A stretch of DNA of 64,000 nt from Marsupella aquatica. Its lineage: Eukaryota; Marchantiophyta. A program made the translations under genes and the position numbers. The notes beneath the pieces were generated by a model. It had not been told where the DNA came from, made no database searches, and was given only the letters and a program-made list of their open reading frames with translations. The first letter of the stretch is position 1, and each line of letters begins with the position of its first letter. The DNA is taken from contig OZ316895.1 of NCBI GenBank assembly GCA_973895155.1, positions 6,138,001 to 6,202,000 on the forward strand, written 5' to 3'. Of this stretch, positions 31,000-43,000 are shown piece by piece.

Positions 31000-33535
31000 A
31001 GTGGGAGGAGTGTCTCGGTGGATCTGATGGCACCAAAAAAGTTTATGTTTTGATGAAGTGCTACGATTTACCCACACTCCTTCCTCATTTTATAAAGGAC
31101 AAAAGTTAAAGAAAAAAGGGGGATTTAGGGGGGGGGGAACTTGTACTGTAGTGTTTGATGATGATGATTTGGTGGAGAATAGATGTGGAGGCGTGGAATG
31201 GGGGGAAAGTTAATTGCACTCATTCACTTTGGCATGGTATGGTTAAGCAAAATGGGAGACATGCATCTATTTTGGCATGACATGAATGCATGGACATTAT
31301 CTAATTACATTAGTTCCCATTTTTGTCCCACATGTGTTCCCACATGCAAAGTATCTAGATGCTCCAATCATAAACATCCAATGGCTGAGAATTGAAGTGA
31401 TACTTTTGTCCCACCTAACTCTTCACACAAGTACTCACACATGATAAGAATCTAGATGGTCCAATTACATAGATCCAATAATTAAGAATTTATGAGATGA
31501 CATGGATTTTTCCCTGAATTTTCAAAATTACAAGAGTCTCTAACTAGACCCGTAAATAATACTTATGCAAAAAATCCTCAAATAAAAAGTAACCACAAAA
31601 TCATGAATAAAGTTTTTTCGACTTGTGCGCCAAAGAACAAATTGCACCGCCACCAAAAAAATGATTGGACACCAAACCAAAAAAATGCCCCATCAAGGAA
31701 ACTGCACCCATGTGAACCTATAAATTTTGGGATGAGATTTTCACACAATGTACTTTATTTTTACATGCAAAAAAAAAACACCCTAGCATTTAGGGACCAA
31801 TGGGGAGATAGCCAATTATTACATTTAATTATGGTTATATGTACATGGATTTCACTAGACATTGTATTGTATAGTATACATGTAGCTCTTTGGTATGGAA
31901 TCAATCATGCATTATTTCTACAACAGGTTGTGGTTACTTGGGTGGTTACCTAGTTTAGGAAGGCAGATAAGCCAAGTAGCCTGACCATTCATTTGTGTTC
32001 GGTTTATTGGCATGGATAATGTATATTGCCAAAGAATAAATAAGTGAGGTTACAATTATTGCTTGGTGAGAACAAGCAATTATTGTATCAAAAATGTATC
32101 AATTAAATTAAAAACCCTTTGTATATTTTTTAGTAACTTAGTAAGTACCTTGCTGATTCATATTTTTGTGAAAATTAGATATTTAAATATCTTTAGTACA
32201 GTCAAGTTTTGGTTGTAATTAGTAGCCCAATGATATTAAAACGATTAACCTTCTCTTGTTTGCATCTCTTTCTAAACATCCAACCAATGATTCCCCAGGG
32301 TAGAGTCCAAACCATCTTCTACTCCTACTAATGTTCATAGAAGAGGATGATTTATATGAATGAAGGTGATATTGGATTTCCTTCATCTACACTTAGTATT
32401 GAGAAATTCCTCAGTCCGACTATGGTACCACTTAGAGTGGATAAACTTGAAGTTGAAAGGTATGAAAGACTGAATTTGCAGACCTGGGGTGATGATCAAA
32501 CCTGCTCTACAATTAACCATTGCAATAAGAAAAGGAAAATGAGAAGATTCCACTCATATATCCTTGGAGTTCTTAGCTAGTGGGATCCAGAATGAGATGA
32601 GTTCATCCTTGACTCATAAGAACAATCAAGAAATTATGGTGAAGGTAGCTTTTGATGATTCAGCATGTTATAGATAAATTAACCATAATTTGTTACATTG
32701 TGCACTTGGGGGCATTATTTCCCGCCTTGGAGAATCTCAGAGCCATTTCTGCAACTATGATAGCTCTTGGGCCATAACAACACCACTACCCTCTAGCCCT
32801 AATACTTTCATTGACACAAAAATCCACAGAGGGTCCTTTGCTATTGATGATGAATTTTTATTTGTTGAACCTATGATGGAAGAAAATGACAAAGTTCATA
32901 GGCAATCAAGGCCTAATTAACTTGAGTATGAGGTATTGAGATTTCATTTTGAGACATGTGATTATGTAGCAAATATCAAACTTAGAGGGAGGACGACCTA
33001 CTCAGGTTCAAATTTATTTAGCTCAGTTATATTGGCATGACGGTTGTTTGTTATCATCCAAAGCTGAGGAGAGAGCACTCCTCATAGCTAAATGTTTGAA
33101 CCAAAGGTTACTAATGAGACTCACTACAAAGTTGCTTGCTTCTACTAACAATTTTACTTCATTGTTAAACCTATGAAGATACCTGAGATATTAAAACATG
33201 AAGAACCAACTAGGAAACCAGATAGAGATGATGCAAGAGAGCCAAAGAGCTCATATTAAGTGCCCTATCTTTGAGGTACCATCCCCACAATACAATCAAT
33301 TTTTACAGTATCAACCACTTTGATTCTTGACTACATGATGATTCTAAAGAACCCAAATGAAGGCTAATTTACCAATGCCTCCATCTCATACATCTCTTGT
33401 ACATACATAATTTGAATTCACTAGATGCTGCCATTTCTGAGGGAGATATTATTCTAGTCAAGGATCATGTTGATGTCTCCACTGAGATTGACAAGGATAT
33501 TTTAGCTCAGTTCAACTCACCAAATGTGCATGTTG
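31000..33535. other. Spacer that is the insertion site of the Ty3 element
   Basis: 31000-32280 is AT-rich with no recognised gene. 32052-32086 is an imperfect inverted repeat with 13 of 14 bases paired (ACAATTATTGCTTG and CAAGCAATTATTGT). 32280-33535 has several short plus-strand frames with protein-like composition (for example 32347-32580 and 33421-33540), all interrupted; it may be an old retroelement or pseudogene. The Ty3 element enters at 33540/33541. Confidence 0.35.
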
Positions 33536-33540
33536 ATTGA
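33536..33540. repeat. Target-site duplication, left (ATTGA)
   Basis: ATTGA directly before the left LTR; the same five bases follow the right LTR at 47310-47314. Five bases is the usual size for Ty3/gypsy integration. Confidence 0.93.
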
Positions 33541-36500
33541 TGTGACACGGGTAACGTGTCACTTGACCAAACCCAGGTCGTAGATTAGGACTTATACGGT
33601 CATTAGGACCGTAGCCATAGCGTAGAATAGCACGTATAGCCGTCAGTTGCCATTATGATTAGATTAGGAGTAGGTTAAGATGACCGAATAATTACGAGTT
33701 CAGGAAAGGGATTATTACGCACGACCGAGGTATGGTGGCGGCAGCGGAGTAAAAATCAGTTAGAAGAATCACGCTTGGACCGAGGCGCCGACTTCAGCTC
33801 TTTATCAATGACCGAACGGCCTGGCCTTCTCACGCTCGGGCTCATCCTGGCACCTCCATAAGAGAGGAGCCGATGGCACTGCGGGCCATTTGCTCATGTC
33901 TACCTTTTTGGAATTTGCGGACGTTGCCATCCACTCGCCTTTCTGATTGAATCAAATTGACCTTTACGAGGAGATTATCGAGGGAGAAGAGCGGATTGTG
34001 GTGAGATTTAGTCGGGACGAGCGAGGCCTCCAAGAGACCAAGGACCAGCCGGGTGGGAACGCGGACTCAACGAACCGGACTACGAGGTTAGTATGACCCT
34101 CACAGCCTTGGGATTTTGGACCTTGTTTGGCGAGGTAGGTGCTAAGTTCTCCGAGACTTACTAGTACTCTTGTCCCGAGAAAACCGCTTACAAACGAAGG
34201 TACGCGAAGCTGGTAACCAAGGTAGCACTGGTTAATTGCGAAAGGACAGCCATCACCAGGGATTCTAGCTACAACGAGCTGCGAGACTACATCACCGAAC
34301 TATATCTCAGCGAGGAAGAGCTTAGATCGGTAGCAGAGGCAATTCTTGAGGTCCAAGTGAAGTTCTTTAAGCTAAAAGGCAGCCAGCGGCTTACTCCAGC
34401 GGAGTTCGACAAGATTCCGGGGTACCTAGACCAGCAGATCGCAGCCGAAAAGCACCAAGAAGATATCAGCAGACAACGGGAAGCGGCGCGTAATCTTACG
34501 TTCCTCGGGGAAAGCTCCAACGCCTTCAACTGGGATATGGCTACCCCAATACCACCAGTGCCTCAGCCGATGACCACTGGCGTACCACCAAGCCGGTCCC
34601 AAGTCCGTTCAGTGATCAACACTGAGTGTTCTTCGGGTTCCGAGCGAGTTAGTCCGCAACTCGAACAGCGTCCTCGTAAGCGGCCAAGGACTACGACGGC
34701 CCCAGAAGCAACAACGCGAACCAACACCGCGCCTGTACCTGCCTTGACAAACCCCCCGACCAACCAGACCCGACGACCCCCGGATAACCTGAAGTCCAAC
34801 CTGTTACAGATAATCCGCGTCCCCGAAGTAGTCTGGATCGCAATCAAGAAACTCGAGCATGCGGACTATGTTAAGGAGCATCAGTTGGAGCAGTTCGCTC
34901 ACTTGCTATGGAGACCGTGCGCCGCCCCGCCGAAGGAGATTTGTGAGTTCATCTCCAATTTCAACACTGATGCGTCGACCACCAAGGTTTCGGGGCAGGC
35001 CTTATCACTCACGGAGCATCGGTTAACGCAAATCTTCTGCCTACCAACCGGGCCGGTGCCGGTTGAAATCCGAATTCGGGATAAGGAGTATACACCGCGG
35101 CACTTCAAACCCGAGGGTAAGACGGACAACGGATACAAGCAGGGGGCGTGCACCAACTTAACCTGTATGGAGTGGCTTAACTTCATACGGACTACCCTAC
35201 ACATGATTGAGCCATGATCCGAGATTTCCCTCTGCACGATCGTGCAGGTGGAACAGTACAAACGGCAAAACTGGGCCCAATTCTTCTACCAAAGATTCTC
35301 GGGGGAGCTGAAGTGGGCTCAAGGTGGTATGGCTATTGGAGGGAAGACTTACTTGGGAAGTCATATCGCCATTATCCTCGCCTGGTACAAGGCACGGCGG
35401 GAGGCCAGAGGAAAGAATATGGCCACCTCAGCCCCGACTAATGTCACCCCCGTCGAGGAGGAGGCAACCCCAAGCACGCGGACTACCGTCCCTCAAGAAA
35501 ACCCCGAGCCGGAAGCCCCGACCAATACTCCGCCACCTCCTCCTGTGGAAATTCCGCCGCCCCCTTCCGTTGAGCCTCCGCTACCCGCGGTACAACCACC
35601 CCCAATCCCTCCACCACCTGAAGAAACCTTCCCCTCCCCAGCACTGACTACGGAGGAGCTCATTGCTCCACCCGAGGAACCACCAGTGCCCGAGAGGATG
35701 GAGGACTACCAAGTAGCCCCGGGGACCATGGCCTACGACCTGGTCCAGAAGTTTAGCCAGACTATGTCTGGGGAGCTGGCGACATACATCGGACAACAAG
35801 TCTCGGCGTACTTTCAGCCAGCCTTCTTCATGTTAGAGCACGAACCACGGATCGTAAGCCGCTTGGAAGAAGAACTCATGGCGAAGGGGAATGAGATCGG
35901 GCGTCTCCAGATGCTGGTAGAGCACCTTGAGGAGGAGGCAACGACCCGCCGCGAGGAGTTAGTCCGCACCGTCGAACAGAGGGACGGACTAACCCAGGAG
36001 TTAAGCGGAGCGCAGACCAAACTCAAGAAGCTGGATGACACCGTGCTTCAATTACGCTCAGAATCTTCGGCTCGGGTTACCAGCCTGACCGACCTCAACA
36101 AACAATTCCTACAGGCAGCGCAGCAGGTGGCTAGTCTCTCCGCCGAACGAGATAAATTGCTAGCGCAGGACCAGGTCCATCGCGACTCCATCGACCAGCT
36201 CAACTTGGAGGTAGCGCGGCTCCAGACCGAGGCTGATGAAGCTGCAAACGAGGCGGAGGAAGTAGTACGGGACAACAAGGCTTTGCAGGACCACGTTACC
36301 CTGCTCGTCCTCCAGCGGGGAAAACCAGGGCCCACCTCTAATCAAGGCGGCTTGAGGTCTCGCCCCGACAAGGGGACCAGCCCTGGTCCAACCACTGCAC
36401 ACACATAAGGGGTGGTTAGCGAAGGACGAAAGTAGGCGCCGCGCGAGGCGGTTAAGTCAGCGGCATCTTTTGGTGAGGTATAACGACAGAATAGCTATCA

Positions 36501-37394
36501 TTAGGCACCGATTAGCGGCAGTAGGAAGAATTAGGGCCGGTCAGTTAGGATCAGCCACTGTAGGATGGAGTCCATCAACGGACTAGAGTTTGTCAGTAGG
36601 CTTGGCCGCTGCCATCCCGATCGGCACACTCGTAGTCGACGGTCAACCAGTCAGTGCAGCGCAGCCAGTTAGTCAGCAGGTAGTTAGTCAGTAGGTAGTA
36701 TCCCGGAAGGTAGTATCCTCCGGTTCTCTTCCGCAATTGTAGTATTTAGGCTTCCCCTTCCGCTATGGAAGGGGGAGAAGGCTTAGTTATCTCAGCAGAA
36801 GAAAGGCGAGGCACAGGGAGTCCCGGCCTGAGTAGGGTCAGAGCGCACCAAGGAGTGTCAAGAGCCAGAGTCGAGCTTGCTGGGCAAGTGCGAGGTAGGG
36901 CCTCGTAGAGACTAGGCATCGACTGCCGTTGGGCCTGCTGACCCCCTTTGAAGTCGAGTCAACCATGTAAACTGATGCTTCGCTGAGTAAATGTAGTCTT
37001 TTCCCTCTAATGTTTTTGAGAGTAACTGGTGTTGTGTGTATGCTTTGTCTGGGCAAAGGCGCCATTTTAAGGGACGTATCGGGTGCGGACTAATGGTAGG
37101 GATTGCGACTCATTGCATGTCACAAGGTCCTGTCACGTCGATGGCTTGAAAAGCCCCAAGCCGGGAGTTAGTCCGCGTCACTAACTGAGGGAATATTCCA
37201 GCGGTGGAAAACAAATATACCTATGACAAGTACGAATTATGCAAGTGTTATACCAGTAAGTATATCGGCTTAGCCTGACTTAGGGCTATTAAAGGTCACT
37301 ACACACCTCCTTGCCCAAACCCTCACCCCTACTGGTGGTCGAGGTCGCACCATGACACTAAACTGGATTTAAGGCCCAGGTTAGGGGCGCGACA
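33541..37394 (+). repeat. 5' LTR (3854 bp) of the Ty3/gypsy element
   Basis: Begins TGTGACACGG and ends GGGCGCGACA. The first bases form a perfect stem, GTGACACG (33542-33549) and CGTGTCAC (33555-33562), around GGTAA. It is unusually long for an LTR because it holds a coding region (34165-36408). 36655-36715 has short tandem GTAGTTAGTCAG / AGTAGGTAG repeats. Confidence 0.95.
34165..36408 (+). pseudogene. LTR-encoded protein, left LTR copy (one TGA stop)
   Basis: One frame is open from 34165 to 36408 except for a TGA at 35215-35217, where the right LTR has CGA (45134-45136). In order: an N-terminal part (ITRDSSYNELRDYITELY), a basic PRKRPR cluster that could be a nuclear signal, a globular part (VPEVVWIAIKKLEH ... 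EICEFISNF ... LTQIFCLP), a proline-rich stretch, then about 200 residues of coiled coil (SRLEEELMAKGNEIGRLQML, LDDTVLQLRSES). The globular part reminds me of the plant-mobile-domain or putative plant transposon protein segments found in some plant elements, but this is by eye. It is neither gag nor pol. There is no ATG at the start of the open frame, so an upstream exon is likely; a 68-codon frame at 43809-44015 of the right LTR is a candidate, broken by a TGA in the left LTR. Confidence 0.75.
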
Positions 37395-37412
37395 TACGGC
37401 GACCGGTTTTTT

Positions 37413-37431
37413 TGGCGCTAGATGGAGGGGG
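37413..37431 (+). promoter_or_regulatory. Candidate primer-binding site
   Basis: TGGCGCTAGATGGAGGGGG lies 18 bases inside the 5' LTR end. Plant Ty3 elements commonly begin this site with TGGCGC or TGGTAT. The tRNA was not identified and the distance is longer than usual, so confidence is moderate. Confidence 0.5.
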
Positions 37432-37509
37432 CACTCATTTTGCCTTACGAGTGGAGCCGTGTAGTGAGCTAGTAACCTTTGATTTCATACTCGATGTGTA
37501 GGAAGGGGC

Positions 37510-38523
37510 ATGCCCCTTACCCGGTCACGTTCTGCGTATTTACAACAACCGGATGGAGCACCAAGTTTGGAAGAGAATACCGCATCCGGGAGCTCGGCTT
37601 CCGAAGCGGGATCGCGTGTTGTGATGGGTACCCAAGCACCAACGGCGGGAGGAACTCCACCGGTTCCACCAGCCCCGCAGGTACCAGGTGCGTTGCGGCC
37701 CCCTGCGGCTCAGAACGTGTCGCAGCGATCCCGGTTTCACTATCGACCCTTTAAGGGACGACCCACGGACGACCCCGATGAATGGATAGCTGAGTTCGAG
37801 GCCACGGCCAAGGCGAATGGCGAGGAAGCCATTAAGCTAACTATCCTCCCAGGCGTGCTACGAGGAGAAGCGCGCCCGTGGTATAACTTACAACCCCCTG
37901 GTTTCACATGGGGCCAGTTCCAAACGGCGTTCTTGCAAGAATTTTGGCCCGTGGGGATCGAATCTCGGGCCCTGTCAAAAATCGGACGAATGCAAATGGG
38001 TAAGCATGACTCACTTCGCAAATTTCTGCAGCGGTTCCAGAAGGTTGCCGCCAAGATTCGGCCTAAGCCAGATGACTCTCTGCTGAGGAAATGGTTCATC
38101 AATGCGCTACCCCAGAGGATGGCGTTCTCGGTGCTAGAGAAGAAGACCACCACTCTACAACAAGCAATTGATAGTGCCGAATCCTTCAGGGAATCGCACT
38201 ACGCCTCTCAGCTTAATAGAAGGACCAAGCATAAGAAGAGCAGGAGGTATCATACCTTTAGCAACTCCGACTCTGAATACGATGAGAAGAAAAGGAAGAA
38301 GAAACGACGACATAAGAAGAAGGGCCGGACAAGCTCTTCGTCAGACTCTGATTCAGAGTCTAGTGATTCCCTGTCCAGTAGCCCGATGTCAACTGGCTCA
38401 TCCTCCAGCGAGACCGAGTCAGAGGCTCGTAACCACCGAAGGAAGAAGGGATCACGGTCAGATACGGGTAAACATAAACCGCAAGCCAAAGTCGTCACCA
38501 CGGACCAAAGGCCGCTGAGGTAG
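37510..38523 (+). pseudogene. gag: gag: capsid region of the Ty3 element
   Basis: Starts at ATG 37510 (MPLTRSRSAYLQQ) and runs 337 codons. After a disordered Pro/Ala N-terminus, residues about 75-235 hold the retrotransposon Gag fold: DPDEWIAEFEATAKANG, LPGVLRGEARPWYN, FLQEFWP, LRKFLQRFQKVAAKIRP, LRKWFINALP. A Lys/Arg/Ser/Asp-rich tail follows. The frame ends at TAG 38521-38523, but an adjacent frame continues without a gap (AEVEKLNEITDQLKAL) from about 38515, so a single-base change has split capsid from nucleocapsid. It would form the particle shell. Confidence 0.9.
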
Positions 38524-39560
38524 AAAAGCTGAACGAAATCACAGACCAGCTGAAGGCACTGTCGGTGCACTTGGCGGAAAAACCTCCGGACAAGAAGAAA
38601 CCACCGGAAATCCGAGCGCATGCTTGGTGCTCCAAGTGTTATCAGTCGGGACATGTGGTGCAAGAATGTCTAAGATGGAACACTTGCGTGCACCAGATGG
38701 AGTTGGAGCCCGGACAGTCCGAGCCAGAGGGATGCACGATGGAGTACTTCTTCGAGGATCCAGGTGAGGCGGTGTTCCAGATGAGTATGACGGGACCTCG
38801 CACCCTACGCGGCCACAATCCAGGGTTCCATACCCCTTATCCGTACCCAGTGAATGGGCGTGGCCCCCAGATGACCAGCAATCCAAGTATCCCACCTAAA
38901 CCCGGAGTTTGGCGGACCCCGGTTTGCTATAATTGCGAGAAACCTGGTCACTTTGCCCGAGAGTGCACGGCGCAAAGGAAGCAAGGGGATGGGAGAGCGC
39001 TTCCATTGTGCCAGGTCTGTTGAACCGAAGCACATTCCACGTCAAACTGCCCCTTGGTGCTAGCCGCGAAGGCCGGCGCCGTGAGAGCTGCTCAACCTGC
39101 GGCCCCACCAACTACGGATGCAGTAGTACAAATGGTAACAATGGAATGGCAGGACGACTCCACCGAGTGGATCAACCTCATAGAAGCAGTCGAGCAAACA
39201 GGAATGCACGCGGACGACGAGTGCTATCGCGTTTCTACCCGATCATCCCGCAAGAAGGATAAGTACAAAGAACGAGCTCGGAAGGATACCCAGCCGGAAG
39301 AGGCGGTCACGGATAAGAATAGTCCCATGGAACCAGACGAGCTGGAAGACTATCAGCGGGATAACCCGAAGTTATTCTACCCGTGAGTAGAGGAACTGGT
39401 CAAAAAGCAATTGGAAGCCTACGAGGCCCAAGAGCACGAGAAAGCCATTAAGAAGGATATTGCCGATGCTAAGGCGGCCGAAGAAGCCGAGGAAGCTGAG
39501 ACTGCCTTGCAAACTGAAGGCAAGGGAGCAGAAGCATTAAAATCTGCGACCCACCGTCTA
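38512..39560 (+). pseudogene. gag: gag: nucleocapsid with two zinc knuckles and acidic linker
   Basis: This frame has two CX2CX4HX4C zinc knuckles, CSKCYQSGHVVQEC (38628-38669) and CYNCEKPGHFAREC (38925-38966), separated by about 85 residues, which is unusually far apart. In-frame TGA stops lie at 39021-39023 and 39384-39386. After the second stop comes an Ala/Glu-rich helical stretch (AEEAEEAETALQ). Near 39550 the coherent reading moves to another frame. The knuckles would bind the element RNA. Confidence 0.85.
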
Positions 39561-40099
39561 ACCAATACGACATCGAAAAGGATGTCCAGAACTGTGCAGC
39601 CACAGCCACTGTCAGACAACTATTGCAGGATAACCCAAAGTATCGGCAACAACTCAAAGAGATGCTAATAGGAAAGAGGAGGCGACGGCTACCTCGGGTA
39701 AGCACCTTAGCCGACTGTATGATGATTTACCAGGACTTAGGAGCGCCGGAAGTCTCTATCAAGATAGCAGGCTGTACTGTTCAGTTTGTACCAATAGACG
39801 GCGGGTCCGGTGTAAACATTATGACGGAGGACACTTCCGTAAGGTTGGGATATACGTCTTATCAACCCACGATGCGTGCCATTCGGTTAGCAAACAGCGC
39901 CAGGATCATGCCACTGGGGACGTTAACCAAGATATCCACGTGGATTGGAGGCCTCGAGTTTTTTCTAAATTACCTGGTGATGCGACCAGTCTGACTCTCT
40001 TCTTATCCAGTACTGCTGGGCAGACCCTGGTTATACGGTGCCCGAGTTGTTACCGACTGGGGAAGGAAGGAATTACGATTCGGTAACCCGACTAAGACG
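39555..40099 (+). pseudogene. pol: pol: aspartic protease
   Basis: The frame reads YDIEKDVQNCAATATVRQLL, then VPIDGGSGVNIM with the active-site Asp at 39797-39799 (DGGSG instead of the more usual DTGA/DSGA type; this form is found in plant Ty3 elements). LGRPWLYG-like text lies after a TGA at 39992-39994. A working protease would cut the polyprotein. Confidence 0.85.
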
Positions 40100-43000
40100 G
40101 TGTCCTGGAAGGAAGAAGACTATCAGGGCGAAACGCCCCAGGGACCCGAAGAATATGACTCGGAGGAGGACATCTCAGAAGAAGAGGTGAATATGGTGGA
40201 GTTAATCTCTCACCTGGATGAAGAGGAAGTCTTCGGGGTAAATGCCGTCCGAGAAGCCCATATTCTGAACCAGCCCAGACCAGCGGCCCAAATCGAAGCA
40301 CCCGGGAGGCCAGAAGGAGATGATGCGGCAACGGGCGGAGCATTCCCTGGCAGGGTGAGCCCTACGAAGGCAGTTGGCCGGCTGGCCTTACCCGGTATAC
40401 CCGAGGAAAACGCTACTCAGACCGCCACTCCTCCCACAAAGAAAAAGGTTACCTGGAGCCCCAAGATTCCGTCCGTAATAGAGGAACCCAAGAAGCTCCC
40501 AAAGGAGCAGCCGACAGTCTGGGAACCTGTGGCCTACGATGGCACCAGACTAGAGGAATTGGAAGCTCATCTTGACCGGGCCACCAAAGACCATGTGGAT
40601 GTAATCCGCAAGGAACACTATGGCAAGTACACCACAAAGAGGGAGAGAACATTCAACGTCGATTATGGCCTACGAGCGCCAGAGGAAAAGGCCATCCAAG
40701 AACTCCTATCGGAATATGAGGACGTCTTCGCATGGAGTCACCAAGACTTAACCAGGATTTCATCGGCCTATGGCGAACACGTCATCGATCTAAACTTGGG
40801 TGCTCATGCCGTCCGAGAAAGGCAACGAAGACTAAACCCAAGACATTCCATCTTGGTAAAGGAGGAGTTGGATCAACTGATCGTGGCGGACATCATCTAC
40901 CCCGTCTTATCTAGCGAATGGGTGTCCCCCATTGTGGTGGTTCCTAAGAAGGTAGGGCATGATGGTAAACCCAAAATTCGAATATGCCAAGACTATCGGA
41001 AGCTCAACGACGCTACTCGGAAAGACCATTACCCGCTTCCTTACACGGACATGGTCCTTGACATGGTAGCCCGAAATGAGGTGTACACGTTCCTAGATGG
41101 ATATTCGGGTTATAACCAGATTTGGATCAGACTATCGGACCAACTCAAAACCACATTCATAACTGAGTGGGGAACCTACGCGTTCCGGCGGATGCCCTTT
41201 GGCTTATGCAATGCCCCGGCTATGTTCCAGCGAATCATTATGAATATTTTTCATGACTTCTTACAAGAATTTTTGGAGGTGTTCATAGACGATTTTGCCA
41301 TCTTCGGAACAATCGGCCAGCACCCAGAACACCTGAGGCGGACTTTGGAGCGGTGCTGAGAAGTAGGGTTGAAATTACACCCGGGCAAATGCTTCTTTGG
41401 GGTAACGGAAGGAGTGCTACTGGGACACCGAGTGTCCAAACGGGGGATCGAGGTGGACCAGGAGAAGGTGGCCGCGTGGATGAACGTCCCTTACCCAGCG
41501 GACCAGAAGGCGGTGCGATCCTTCCTAGGCTGCGTAGGGTACTACCGACGATTCATTCAGGATTTTGCTAAAATAGCCCTACCCCTTACGGAAATGATGA
41601 AGCAAGACGCGGTCATAGCAATGACTCCCCGTCGAAAATCAGCCTTTGACGAACTAAAAAACCAGCTAACGATGGCTCTGATTCTGACTACCCCCGATTG
41701 GAACAAGGAGTTCCATGTGTATGTCGACGTGTCTGGGTTCTGCATCGGCTCAGTCCTAAGCCAACTGGACGACGGAAAACGTGACCACCCCATTTACTTT
41801 GCGAGCCGACAACTGTTTGCCGCAGAGAAAAACTACTCGCCCACCAATCGGGAGGCCTTGGGAATCATCTACTCGTGTAAAAAGTTTCGCCATTATCTAT
41901 TGGGATATAAGGTAGTATTCCACATTGACCATGATAGCCTGAAGTACATGGTAAACAAAGCAGACTTAACGGGGAGAATAGCCCGTTGGGTCCTGCTGCT
42001 CCAAGAATTTAACTATGAAGTCAGGGTGCGACCAGGGAAAGCTCACGTAAATGCGGACTTCTTTTCGAGGATCAAAGGCGAATCGAACAACGCATCTGTC
42101 GATGATGCATTCCCTGATGAAGAGTTATTCCGCGTAGAAACAGACCAACCAACGTGGTACGGGGACCTAATCACCTTCCTCTCGACAGCCCGCATTCCAA
42201 GTAACATAAACCAAGAGGCCGCGTCGGTCTTTCTGCGCAAGGCTGCACCATACATGATGATCCGCGGACATCTGCATAAGGAAGGCGTCGATGGGAAGAT
42301 CCGCAGATGCCTAGATTATAACGAGACGATCATTGTCATGCGAGCTATGCACGAGGAAGAGGCAGGAGGACACTTCACCCCGGTCACCACGGCTCACAAA
42401 ATCTTGGACACAGGTTATTGGTGGCCTACGCTTCATCACGACGTAACTCATTTTATCCGAGGTTGTGACTTGTGTCAGCGTGCAGGCAAACCTCGCAGGT
42501 CGGGTAATCATCCTCTTACCCCGATCTTTCCCCTTGCCCCGTTTGAGAAATGGGGCATCGATTATATCGGACCATTCACTCCTGTAACCCGAGATCGGCG
42601 TTGCCGGTACATTCTTCTGGCTATCGACTACTCAACTAAATGGGTTGAGGCCTGGGCAACGGTCAAAGATGATGCGGCCACCACCGCTAGGTTCCTGTAC
42701 AAACAGATCTTCACCCGCTTTGGACCTCCCTTGGAATTAGTCAGCGACCGCGGGACTCACTTTTTGAACGAAACGGTGGAAAAACTGACTGACCGTTACC
42801 TCGTCAAGCACAGGAAGACTACTCCTTATCATCCCAAATGTAACGGACTAGCCGAGCGGGCTAATGGCATTGTAGGGAAAATCCTCAACAAAACCGTGGC
42901 AGCCCATAAAACAGACTGGGACGACAAGCTTTTCGCGGCGGTCTATTCGTACAACTTGGCATTTAAGACTACTACAAACCATAGTCCGTATTTCTTGGTA

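Noticed and set aside
38500-38530. Programmed -1 frameshift between capsid and nucleocapsid
   Set aside because: No in-phase slippery heptamer or obvious following pseudoknot; the element has many other lesions, so a simple indel is likelier. It is kept only as a low-interest finding.
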